Source of the DNA: Opitutales bacterium UBA2995
Lineage (GTDB): Bacteria; Verrucomicrobiota; Verrucomicrobiia; Opitutales; UBA2995
Direction: 5' to 3'
DNA: 13,184 bases
Assembly (NCBI GenBank): GCA_002346535.1
Contig: DDZZ01000065.1
Span: forward strand, 10,522 to 23,705
Part shown: positions 7,011 through 13,184 of the stretch, in pieces
Layout: every line of letters starts with the position of its first letter
Position numbering within the stretch: the first letter of the stretch is position 1
Position numbers and translations under genes: made by a program
Notes under the pieces: generated by a model
The model's input: only the letters and a program-made list of their open reading frames with translations
What the model was told of the DNA's origin: nothing
The model's database searches: none

Positions 7011-8998
7011 TGAATCCATCCGAAGCAACACGCGAAGTCCTATGGAATATCTCCAATGGATGGATTATGTATGTGTTACTGGTGCCAACCATGGCCATTG
7101 CTAGTTACGGTGTCTGGATTCGCTATAAGTCCTGGAAGCAGGGGCTACCGGCTGATGGGCGGCTAGACCAACCGATGAGGCGCCTGAAATACCTCTGGAA
7201 CCATGCCTTGCTGCAGCGACGCAATCTGAGGCAGAAGTATGCGGGTATTTTCCATGCGATGATTTTCTGGGGTTTTATTGCCCTGACCATCGCCACCATC
7301 GTCGTTATGATCGACCACGATTTTGGAGTCCCGATCATGCGCGGGGCATTTTATCTCTACTTTCAGTCACTGTTCGTAGATCTGCTTGGATTGATCGCCT
7401 TAATTGGGGTAGTAATGGCCGGATATCGCCGCTGGAAAAGCAAACCCGAGAAACTGGTCTACACAGACGAAGCCTCTTGGATTATCATTATCTTCGCCGT
7501 ACTCATGGTAACCGGTTATCTTTTGGAAGGTTGGCGAATTGTTGCCACCAACGATCCCTGGGGTGCCTGGTCACCCGTCGGGTACACAACCGGCGCACTC
7601 TTTGCACCCTTCTTCAACATAGAAACGTTAGAGGTCTTCCATGTCCTGTTTTGGTGGTTCCATCTGATTCTCGCTTTCGGATTTATAGCCTGGGCACCGT
7701 TCACAAAGATGTTACATCCGTTGACCTCGGCTCTGAACATTTATGCGTCCAATCTCGAACCTGTCGGTGGATCACTTAAATCCATCGATTTCGACACGGC
7801 TGAAATTTTCGGCGTCAACGACCTGAAACAGTTTACCTGGAAAGATCTCCTTGACTTGGACGCCTGCACGGAATGCGGCCGTTGTACCGATGCTTGCCCG
7901 GCAAACACGGTGGGAAAGGATTTATCGCCGAGGGATATCATTCTCGACCTGAGAGGTTGGCTCCATAAAGGATCGAATGGGGAAGTGGGTCTTATTGGAT
8001 CTACGGACGCTTTGCAATCGGACCGTCTCTTTGAGTGCACGAGCTGCGCTGCCTGCGTGGAAGCCTGCCCTGTATCCATAGAACAATTACCGAAGATCGT
8101 AGACATGCGTCGTTTCCAGGTCATGGAAGAAGCCGAGTTTCCCGAAACCATGCAAGGAGCCGTTAATTCCATAGAGGAGCGGCAGCATCCTTACTCGGGA
8201 TCACAATTTTCCAGAGCCGACTGGGTAAAGGAACTGGATATCCCTCACGCCAGTGAAGCCGAGGGTGCAGAGGTCTTAGTTTGGGCTGGCTGCGGCGCAT
8301 CACTCGTTGAAAGAAACCAAAACTCAATACGATCCTTGGCAAAGCTCCTTAAAAAAGCGGGCGTCAAATTTTCCGTGCTCGGGCGCGAAGAAAAATGCAC
8401 CGGTGATGTAGCTCGGCGCATTGGAAATGAGTTTTTATTCGAATCTCTGGCCAAAGAAAACATCAATACATTCAAGAAGCACAAAGTCAAAAAGATCGTA
8501 ACGGCTTGCCCGCATTGTTTTAACACATTTCGCAATGAATACCCGGAATTTGGAGCGGACTTTGAAACCTATCACCACAGCGAATTCCTGGGCGGATTAT
8601 TAAAAGAAGGCCGTCTGAAAATCACCGAGGCATCCGAGCGCCGAATAGCACTTCATGATCCTTGCTACCTCAGCCGCCACAACGGTATGACGGATGAGCC
8701 CAGGGAACTATTGAACAATGTGAGCAAAAGCCCTATTACGGAATTGCCACGCAATCGCAAAAACAGCTTTTGCTGTGGCGGCGGAGGTGGGATGAGTTTT
8801 GTGGATGAACCCTCGGACAAACGGGTCAATCACGAGAGGGCCAAGGAAATTCTTGCGACCGAAGCGGATACGGTTGCTGTAGGCTGCCCGTTCTGTACGA
8901 CCATGATGGAGGACGGGATCAACGCCAACAAAGGAGACCGGAAGATCGAGGTCAAAGAACTGGCGGAACTGCTCAACGAAGCCATACCCGATGAATAA
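7010..8998 (+). CDS. etfD: EtfD-type membrane iron-sulfur oxidoreductase (ETF:quinone electron transfer)
   Basis: This 662-residue integral membrane protein is modular. Residues 1-230 carry about five or six hydrophobic segments (near 18-36, 80-102, 118-138, 156-173, 207-229) with several histidines (H65, H82, H211, H218), as in NarI-like di-haem domains. Two 4Fe-4S motifs follow: C286-C289-C292-C296 and C343-C346-C349-C353. The C-terminal half has two HdrB-like CCG domains. The first has C428, KCTGD (C463) and CPHC (C500, C503). The second has DPCY (C552), CCGGGGG (C588, C589) and CPFC (C626, C629). The CTGD variant in the first CCG domain is usual for this family. EtfD (for example mycobacterial Rv0338c) is thought to take electrons from reduced ETF and pass them to the membrane quinone, replacing classical ETF-QO. 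Direct linkage to etfBA supports that. Confidence 0.92.
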   Translation: MNPSEATREVLWNISNGWIMYVLLVPTMAIASYGVWIRYKSWKQGLPADGRLDQPMRRLKYLWNHALLQRRNLRQKYAGIFHAMIFWGFIALTIATIVVMIDHDFGVPIMRGAFYLYFQSLFVDLLGLIALIGVVMAGYRRWKSKPEKLVYTDEASWIIIIFAVLMVTGYLLEGWRIVATNDPWGAWSPVGYTTGALFAPFFNIETLEVFHVLFWWFHLILAFGFIAWAPFTKMLHPLTSALNIYASNLEPVGGSLKSIDFDTAEIFGVNDLKQFTWKDLLDLDACTECGRCTDACPANTVGKDLSPRDIILDLRGWLHKGSNGEVGLIGSTDALQSDRLFECTSCAACVEACPVSIEQLPKIVDMRRFQVMEEAEFPETMQGAVNSIEERQHPYSGSQFSRADWVKELDIPHASEAEGAEVLVWAGCGASLVERNQNSIRSLAKLLKKAGVKFSVLGREEKCTGDVARRIGNEFLFESLAKENINTFKKHKVKKIVTACPHCFNTFRNEYPEFGADFETYHHSEFLGGLLKEGRLKITEASERRIALHDPCYLSRHNGMTDEPRELLNNVSKSPITELPRNRKNSFCCGGGGGMSFVDEPSDKRVNHERAKEILATEADTVAVGCPFCTTMMEDGINANKGDRKIEVKELAELLNEAIPDE

Positions 8999-9050
8999 CC
9001 TTTAGGGCTCAATTAATTGCACCTTTAACAACCAATTACACCAAAACATT

Positions 9051-10223
9051 ATGGACCTAAATCTCACCGAAAGCGAACTGCAGTTTCGCGGTGAACTTCG
9101 CGCATGGCTGAAAGAGAGTCTACCGAAGGAGCCGATCGTATCCATGGGCAGAAGTGACGCCGATTACTGGAACAAACTGCGAGACTGGCAAAATAGCCTA
9201 TATGAAGGCGGCTGGGCAGGAATCACCTGGCCTAAGGAATTTGGAGGACGCGGCACCACCCCTATCGAAGCGGCCATCTTTATCGAAGAAATGGCTGCAT
9301 TCGACGCACCAGAACGCGTTGGTGTTATCGGTGAAGGTTTGGTAGGTCCCACCATTATGGCTGAGGGCAATGATGAGCAAAAAGAGTACTTCCTCCCAAA
9401 AATATTAGATGGGTCGCATATCTGGTGCCAGGGGTTTTCAGAGCCCAACTCGGGAAGCGATGTCGCTTCGCTGGCCACCAAAGCCGTCCGCGAAGGGGAT
9501 GATTTTGTCGTAAACGGGCAAAAGATCTGGACCAGTTTTGCAGCGGTTTCCGACTGGTGCTTGCTTCTAGTTCGAACCGACAAAGACGCGCCCAAACATA
9601 AAGGTATTAGTGCCTTGCTGGTCGACATGAAGAGCGAGGGAGTCTCAGTCAGACCACTTAAACAAATGTCAGGCGATTCTGCATTTAACGAAATGTTTTT
9701 TACGAACGTAAAGGTGCCAGCCAAAAACCTGATTGGTGCACTTAACGATGGTTGGAGGATCACCATCACCATGTTAATGAATGAACGCACAAACCTGGGT
9801 CCAGCCACTTACATTCAATTCAAGAAAGCCCTGGCTGAATTGATCGAGACGATGAAGCATAAATCCTCGGGAGGTAAACGTCTGATTGATGACCCCATCA
9901 ATCGCCAAAAGATCGCCCAGATCCAAATGGAGTTGGAAATCTTTAAGCTGACCAGCAACCGTGCCTTATCAAAAATTACCAATAATGCTGTTCCAGGACC
10001 TGAGGGATCGATCCTCAAAATATTTTGGAGCGAACTAAACCAACGACTGGTGCAGGCGGCGATGGAGATACTGGGTGACGAAGCACAGCTCCAGGAATTT
10101 GAAAATGGAGCTTGGGCCTACCGCTATCTCCGCTCACGCGGCAATACCGTTGAAGCTGGGACCAGTGAAATCCAACGCAACATCGTTGCCATGCGGGTAT
10201 TGGGTCTTCCTCGCAGTTATTAA
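9051..10223 (+). CDS. Acyl-CoA dehydrogenase, predicted catalytic subunit
   Basis: This 390-residue flavoprotein oxidises acyl-CoA to trans-2-enoyl-CoA and hands electrons to ETF. Family landmarks are WPKEFGGRG (60-68), CQGFSEPNSGSDVASLATKA (126-145, flavin/substrate loop), VNGQKIWTS (154-162), and the C-terminal RGNTVEAGTSEIQRNIVA (363-380). The helix G position MNERTNLG places E245 where IVD and LCAD carry their catalytic base. At the C-terminal MCAD-type position (Y-E-G-T) it has A369 instead, preceded by E368. It resembles actinobacterial FadE proteins that work as one half of alpha2beta2 enzymes. The next gene, 21 bases on, is the likely partner. A 52-base gap separates it from etfD, with no obvious terminator, so it probably belongs to the same operon. 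The leader is A/C-rich with no Shine-Dalgarno. Substrate is unknown. Confidence 0.92.
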   Translation: MDLNLTESELQFRGELRAWLKESLPKEPIVSMGRSDADYWNKLRDWQNSLYEGGWAGITWPKEFGGRGTTPIEAAIFIEEMAAFDAPERVGVIGEGLVGPTIMAEGNDEQKEYFLPKILDGSHIWCQGFSEPNSGSDVASLATKAVREGDDFVVNGQKIWTSFAAVSDWCLLLVRTDKDAPKHKGISALLVDMKSEGVSVRPLKQMSGDSAFNEMFFTNVKVPAKNLIGALNDGWRITITMLMNERTNLGPATYIQFKKALAELIETMKHKSSGGKRLIDDPINRQKIAQIQMELEIFKLTSNRALSKITNNAVPGPEGSILKIFWSELNQRLVQAAMEILGDEAQLQEFENGAWAYRYLRSRGNTVEAGTSEIQRNIVAMRVLGLPRSY

Positions 10224-10244
10224 TTTTCAAACTCAACAAACAAA

Positions 10245-11357
10245 ATGAATTTCGATCTAAATAAAACGCAACAGTTGCTGCAGGAATCTGCACAGACATT
10301 TTTCACACGGGAATGTCCGATCACCAAAGTGCGTGAAATTATGGAGTCCGAGAACGGACACGACAGTGCGCTTTGGAATGGCATTGCCGAACAAGGCTGG
10401 ACTGGGCTGACCTTACCAGAGGAATTCGACGGTCTGGGTCTGAGTTACGTCGATCTCGCCGCCGTATCCGAAGAAATGGGTCGTGCCTGTGCACCATCAG
10501 CATTTTTAGCCACCTCGTGGGCTTCCGCGTTGATCGCCGCTTCGGGCAACGCGGATCTGAAATCCAAATTACTGCCCGACTTGGCTCTGGGAGAATCAAT
10601 CGCCACAGTCGCCCTTCAGGAAGATGGCTCGAATTGGGACTCCTTCTCTATCCAAATGAAAGCTGAATCCGCAGATTCTGGCGTTACGCTTACCGGCACC
10701 AAACGATTGGTTATGGATGCGGCCGTAGCCAACGCCATCCTAGTTGTGGCCCGTAAAGGTGACGACCTCATCGTAGCTGTCGTAGATCCATCGGCCGAAG
10801 GCCTGGAAATCACTCCTACCGAAGGAATGGACCTGACTCGCCGATTCTACCAGCTGGTTTTCAGCAATGTAGCAGGCGAGATTTTGGCGAGTGGTGAAGC
10901 CGCCGAAAATGCTCTGAAACAGTCCATTCAAACCGGTATTATCATTGCTTGTGCGGATTTGCTTGGAGGTATGGACTGGGTTCTTAAAACAACGGTTGAA
11001 TACGCCCAGTCACGACAACAATTCGGAAAACCGATCGGATCTTATCAGGCCGTACAACATCAGTGTGCTGACATGTTGCTTTTGAGTGAAAGTTCGCGCT
11101 CTGCCGCTTACTATGCGGCTTGGGCGTTGAATGAGGGAGATGATGAGGCAAATCAGGCAATCAACATTGCAAAAGCCTACTGTTCAGAAGCGGCAAGAGT
11201 GATCGGCAATTGTGGAATACAAATTCATGGAGGCATCGGCTTCACATGGGAGCATGATCTGCACATCTACTACAAAAGAGCGAAGTCCAACGAACTCATA
11301 TTTGGGGACCCAACCCATCATAGAGAAAAACTAGCCCAGCTCATGGTAGCAGAATAA
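10245..11357 (+). CDS. Acyl-CoA dehydrogenase paralog, probably the non-catalytic partner subunit
   Basis: This 370-residue protein has the whole acyl-CoA dehydrogenase fold. It shows GWTGLTLPEEFDGLGL (51-66), VALQEDGSN (122-130) in place of the usual ..SEP.aGSD loop, YAQSRQQFGKPIGSYQAVQHQCADM (253-277), and GNCGIQIHGGIGFTWEHDLHIYYKRA (321-346). Two features suggest it is not active alone. The helix G position reads TGIIIACADLLGG (230-242) with no Glu, and the C-terminal position reads FGDPTHHRE rather than EGTSEIQR. In mycobacterial ChsE-type alpha2beta2 enzymes (FadE26/27, FadE28/29) only one subunit of each adjacent pair carries the base, and the flavin sits at the interface. The arrangement here fits that. 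It is the last gene of the operon. A homodimeric enzyme with a displaced base remains possible. Confidence 0.88.
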   Translation: MNFDLNKTQQLLQESAQTFFTRECPITKVREIMESENGHDSALWNGIAEQGWTGLTLPEEFDGLGLSYVDLAAVSEEMGRACAPSAFLATSWASALIAASGNADLKSKLLPDLALGESIATVALQEDGSNWDSFSIQMKAESADSGVTLTGTKRLVMDAAVANAILVVARKGDDLIVAVVDPSAEGLEITPTEGMDLTRRFYQLVFSNVAGEILASGEAAENALKQSIQTGIIIACADLLGGMDWVLKTTVEYAQSRQQFGKPIGSYQAVQHQCADMLLLSESSRSAAYYAAWALNEGDDEANQAINIAKAYCSEAARVIGNCGIQIHGGIGFTWEHDLHIYYKRAKSNELIFGDPTHHREKLAQLMVAE

Positions 11358-11483
11358 TTCAACTCTCATAATTTCTGAGGCGCTCAATTCGAAATCCCGA
11401 ACTACCCGGTTGGGAAATGGCATTTATGGAGAGTGAGTAATATCTCTTCCTGTAGATTTCTGAACTCGAGCATAAATTGATCC

Positions 11484-11853
11484 ATGACACTTGAAGATCA
11501 AACCCTGGTTATCAGTGGAGCCAGTCGAGGAATTGGAAAAGCGATTGCATTAAGAACGGCACAGGATGTTGCCAATATCGCGGTTGTCTCAAAAACAGCG
11601 GAACCACAGCCGAAACTTGAAGGTACCATTAATACAGCTGTGGAAGAAATCAATGTAGCGGTTGGTCGTGGATTGGCCTGCCAAGCCGAGCATGATGAGC
11701 CATGCCGCCCATGTCATCTTCACACGATCAAGTAAAGAATGTACCGGCAACCTCTTCATCAATGAAGAGATGTTAGCGAAATCAGGAGTTACCGATTTTG
11801 AGAGCTATTCAGTGGTCCCAGGAGCTGATCTCACACCTGATTTATTTATATAA
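11484..11853 (+). pseudogene. SDR-family dehydrogenase relic with a large internal deletion
   Basis: The first 67 codons (11484-11684) encode the N-terminus of an HSDL2-like short-chain dehydrogenase: MTLEDQTLVISGASRGIGKA with the cofactor loop at residues 11-18, then VSKTAEPQPKLEGTINTAVEEI and GRGLACQ. From 11683, in a different frame, codons up to 11850 encode the C-terminus of the same kind of protein: KPSMMSHAAHVIFTRSSKEC, then TGNLFINEEM and the final VPGADLTPDLFI before TAA. About 150 residues that would hold the catalytic Ser, Tyr and Lys are missing, against a normal length of about 270-280. The junction is near 11682-11686 and also shifts frame; in the first frame translation stops at 11735. 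No functional enzyme can be made. It lies 126 bases after the dehydrogenase operon, on the same strand, and may once have belonged to it. Confidence 0.8.
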
Positions 11854-12054
11854 AAGCTCGGAATACAAATTGCTCGAAAGGTAAGTTTTGAAAATAATTT
11901 TCCCTCTTGTGGAAAAAATCTATGGGTAGGTAACTTGAAGGATCGTATTTCCGAATTTGACTGCACTTATTTTGAGGCCAAAGATGAGATTTCTGCCAAC
12001 CAGGAAAAATGAAAGTAGGGAGGTGGCACTACCAGCCCAGTAAGGCTAAGAGTC
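11854..12054. other. Intergenic stretch with no recognisable gene
   Basis: Together with 11358-11483 and the SDR relic, this makes nearly 700 bases without an intact gene. One frame continuing directly from the SDR stop stays open for 52 codons to about 12012 (contains VSFENNFPSCGKNLW), but it has no start codon and no recognisable family, so I do not call it. A small ATG frame from 12009 runs antisense through the next gene and is rejected. No convincing terminator, promoter or RNA gene was seen. Confidence 0.4.
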
Positions 12055-12378
12055 CTAAGGATTTTGAACCCAGTCCCGAATATCCCAAGGTTCGTATAGC
12101 GTCCATATATAGTCTGTACAAGCAGTCTCCCGCAAATCGTGGATATCTTGCTGCTCGGCTTCGTCTACAAAATCCTCAAAGACCTCCTCACTGGGAAACT
12201 CCACAACAATAAAATAATCCCGCCCGCGGTCTTCGTGCAACCTCCGCCGCGGCTTCCAACCCGAGGCAACCACCTTTCCTCCATAGCCATAAATTATTTT
12301 TCCAGCTTTAACGCTGTAATCGCGATATTGATCTTCTTTGCCTTCTAAAAAGTTAAAAACATTCAATGCGTAAACCAT
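12055..12378 (-). CDS. Small DUF1330-like dimeric alpha/beta-barrel protein
   Basis: This 107-residue soluble protein starts MVYALNVFNFLEGKEDQYRDY. It shows the pattern of DUF1330 and related ferredoxin-like alpha+beta (dimeric barrel) proteins: a first beta strand, a helix with Y..Y, then IIYGYGGKVVASGW (28-41), a long strand DYFIVVEFPSEEVFEDFV (54-71) with the characteristic V-E-FPS-E, and a helix ending with DIHDLRETA. The C-terminal tail is acidic and Trp-rich (WTLYEPWDIRDWVQ). The function of such small proteins is mostly unknown; relatives include EthD- and monooxygenase-like proteins. It is intact although both flanking plus-strand genes are broken, and it is read on the opposite strand. 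The start at 12378 gives the expected first strand and has no Shine-Dalgarno. The gene is likely real; the family call is moderate. Confidence 0.7.
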   Translation of the reverse strand: MVYALNVFNFLEGKEDQYRDYSVKAGKIIYGYGGKVVASGWKPRRRLHEDRGRDYFIVVEFPSEEVFEDFVDEAEQQDIHDLRETACTDYIWTLYEPWDIRDWVQNP

Positions 12379-12481
12379 AGTACTTTCGGATTGAATGATT
12401 CAGACAAAATGATACTAGAGCAATATTGAAGAACCGTCGTCATTTTTCTAAAACAACTTTCGGCAAAGCAGGAATGCTCTT

Positions 12482-12498
12482 ATCCTAACCGTTCGGAT
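12482..12498. promoter_or_regulatory. Imperfect 17-base palindrome, possible regulator site
   Basis: ATCCTAAC-C-GTTCGGAT has 8-base half-sites with 7 of 8 pairs complementary around a central C. It lies between a minus-strand gene starting at 12378 and a plus-strand relic starting near 12605 or 12650, a natural place for a transcription-factor site. It contains the 9-base string ACCGTTCGG (12488-12496), which also occurs inside the operator at 4491-4506, though the symmetry centre differs. Function is unproven. Confidence 0.3.
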
Positions 12499-12575
12499 TG
12501 ATGAGGTAGAGCTAATGCGTCCTCGTAGTGCCGATGAGACATATCAATTTTTCGAATAGCGCAATTTGTAATCCG

Positions 12576-12591
12576 AAACCCAAAAGGGTTT
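12576..12591. repeat. Short perfect hairpin
   Basis: AAACCC-AAAA-GGGTTT is a perfect 6-base stem with a 4-base loop, upstream of the secreted-protein relic. No T-tract follows on either strand, so it is not an intrinsic terminator. It could be a leader hairpin or chance. Confidence 0.3.
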
Positions 12592-12649
12592 GGCATCCGA
12601 TAGCATGAAAATTCTCAATCATGACTTCCCTCAATTGATCATCAACCGA

Positions 12650-12920
12650 ATGCGATCTCTTCTATTTATAAATCTTCTATTGGGCCTAACGGTCACCGTG
12701 ATGATACCGTCATAGGCTACTCCCAAAATTGATGAAGCGGATCAGCCGATGTATAACCAGGATATCAAAGGTTGGCGGTTTAATCAGGGCGAAGAATCAA
12801 TAATTCCGAGCAACGCACATCAACTGGTTTATCGAGAAATCCGCGCGTCGAGGCACGTTCTTGTATAGCTTCAATGAGGTCCATGCTCTAAGGCATCACA
12901 GGGACGAAATCGTTTTTTAA
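12650..12920 (+). pseudogene. Broken gene for a secreted protein (in-frame stop plus frameshift)
   Basis: The frame from ATG 12650 (or the in-frame ATG at 12605) encodes MRSLLFINLLLGLTVTVMIPS, a convincing signal peptide with a basic start and hydrophobic core. It is interrupted by TAG at 12713-12715, exactly around the expected cleavage region. The same frame then continues ATPKIDEADQPMYNQDIKGW, RFNQGEESIIPSNA to a stop at 12866. A shifted frame, open from about 12800, reads HINWFIEKSARRGTFLYSF, then NEVHALRHHRDEIVF before TAA at 12918-12920, which looks like the real C-terminus. So at least one nonsense mutation and one frameshift near 12800-12840 are needed. The intact product would have been about 90 residues or a remnant of a longer one. 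I do not recognise the family. No functional export product is expected. Confidence 0.55.
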
Positions 12921-12945
12921 AGAGAAAATTCTGAATTACGGCGGG

Positions 12946-12980
12946 TAAAACAAAAGACCCCGCCTTAAAAGGCAGGGTCT
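12946..12980 (-). terminator. Intrinsic terminator of the P-II gene
   Basis: Read on the minus strand, AGACCCTGCC pairs with GGCGGGGTCT around the loop TTTTAA, giving 10 stem positions with a single mismatch. The stem is followed directly by TTTTGTTTT. Stem arms are at 12971-12980 and 12955-12964 and the T-tract at 12946-12954. It lies 28 bases beyond the P-II stop codon, which is a textbook position. The plus strand has no T-tract at the other end, so it acts mainly in the minus direction. Confidence 0.88.
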
Positions 12981-13008
12981 CTCAAATTACTCTTAGTAAT
13001 GCGGCCGA

Positions 13009-13184
13009 TTAGATGGCGTCTTCACCACGCTCATTCGTACGAATACGAACAGCTTCATCAATCGATGTAACGAAGATTTTTCCATCCCCGATTTTTCCGG
13101 TCTTGGCGGCTTTAACAATTGTCTCAACCGCTTTTTCGACAATGTCTCCAGACACTGCGACATCGATTTTTACTTTTGGTAGCA
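13009..13184 (-). CDS. glnB: Nitrogen regulatory protein P-II, C-terminal part (start outside the window)
   Basis: The last 58 residues of a GlnB/GlnK family protein are present: LLPKVKIDVAVSGDIVEKAV, then ETIVKAAKTGKIGDGKIFV, TSIDEAVRIRTNERGEDAI and TAA. TGKIGDGKIFVTSI matches the P-II C-terminal signature, and the RIRT residues belong to the ATP/ADP-binding cleft. P-II trimers sense ATP/ADP and 2-oxoglutarate and control ammonium transport (AmtB), glutamine synthetase or related targets. The T-loop with the modifiable Tyr lies beyond the window edge, so GlnB and GlnK cannot be separated and uridylylation cannot be judged. A strong intrinsic terminator follows, so this is the last gene of its transcript. 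An upstream amtB or glnA would be expected but is not visible. Confidence 0.95.
   Translation of the reverse strand, partial: LPKVKIDVAVSGDIVEKAVETIVKAAKTGKIGDGKIFVTSIDEAVRIRTNERGEDAI

Larger units (their letters stand above)
12379..12604. other. Divergent intergenic region, regulatory palindrome and hairpin only
   Basis: This lies between the minus-strand DUF1330-like gene and the plus-strand secreted-protein relic. It holds the imperfect palindrome at 12482-12498 and a short hairpin at 12576-12591. Short frames on both strands (for example MSHRHYEDALALPHQSERLG on minus) are 20-35 codons with no family resemblance, and I do not call them. Confidence 0.4.

Noticed and set aside
9014..9038. 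TAATTG / CAATTA inverted repeat in the gap between etfD and the first dehydrogenase
   Set aside because: Six-base AT-rich arms 13 bases apart are expected by chance; no T-tract, so it is not a terminator.
9164..9808. 214-residue minus-strand open frame opposite the first acyl-CoA dehydrogenase
   Set aside because: It lies entirely inside a clearly conserved gene; composition is Ser/Pro-rich as in typical antisense shadows.
11854..12012. 52 codons open directly after the SDR relic, in the same frame
   Set aside because: No start codon and no recognisable family; this length is possible by chance in AT-rich DNA.
12398..12552. Short frames between the DUF1330-like gene and the relic as possible small proteins
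   Set aside because: All are 20-35 codons, without ribosome-binding signals or recognisable sequence, and differ between frames.
12689..12699. ACGGT-C-ACCGT palindrome
   Set aside because: It lies inside the signal-peptide coding part of the relic and is short enough to be coincidence.
1..13184. Mobile elements, CRISPR arrays, tRNA or defence systems
   Set aside because: I looked for transposase or integrase motifs, regularly spaced repeats and tRNA-like cloverleaves and saw none; the content is metabolic.

Overview
This window reads as the chromosome of a Gram-negative bacterium of intermediate GC content that oxidises acyl-CoA substrates. None of the gene starts I could inspect has a recognisable Shine-Dalgarno sequence. 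Leaders such as those before the two acyl-CoA dehydrogenases are A/C-rich instead. That, together with EtfBA next to an EtfD-type iron-sulfur membrane oxidoreductase, would suit Verrucomicrobiota or a similar group. The phylum is a guess and the sequence does not settle it.

Layout: (1) 1-1711, plus strand: the 3' part of thrS, then a metallo-beta-lactamase-fold hydrolase. (2) 1765-4475, minus strand: a three-gene operon read as thiolase, then an NADP-dependent MDR oxidoreductase, then a hotdog thioesterase. (3) 4476-4603: a divergent control region with a perfect 6-4-6 palindrome (TACCGA-CCGT-TCGGTA) and a second inverted repeat. (4) 4604-11357, plus strand: a tightly packed operon of a TetR regulator, etfB, etfA, etfD and two acyl-CoA dehydrogenases. 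(5) 11358-12945: a decaying stretch with an internally deleted SDR relic, an intact small DUF1330-like gene on the minus strand, and a broken secreted-protein gene carrying an in-frame stop and a frameshift. (6) 12946-13184, minus strand: a clear intrinsic terminator and the 3' end of a P-II (GlnB/GlnK) gene.

How the genes fit together: regions 2-4 look like one fatty-acid or acyl-CoA beta-oxidation regulon. The acyl-CoA dehydrogenase pair would reduce ETF (EtfBA). EtfD would pass the electrons to the membrane quinone pool. The thiolase would release acetyl-CoA, and the thioesterase and enoyl/alkenal-type reductase would deal with side products or unusual acyl chains. The TetR protein probably controls both divergent arms through the palindrome. 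The enoyl-CoA hydratase, 3-hydroxyacyl-CoA dehydrogenase and acyl-CoA ligase steps are absent here and must be encoded elsewhere.

I see no mobile element, CRISPR array, tRNA or rRNA gene. I also see no clearly new defence or biosynthetic system. The most interesting items are the regulatory palindromes, the predicted catalytic/non-catalytic dehydrogenase pair, and the two gene relics.
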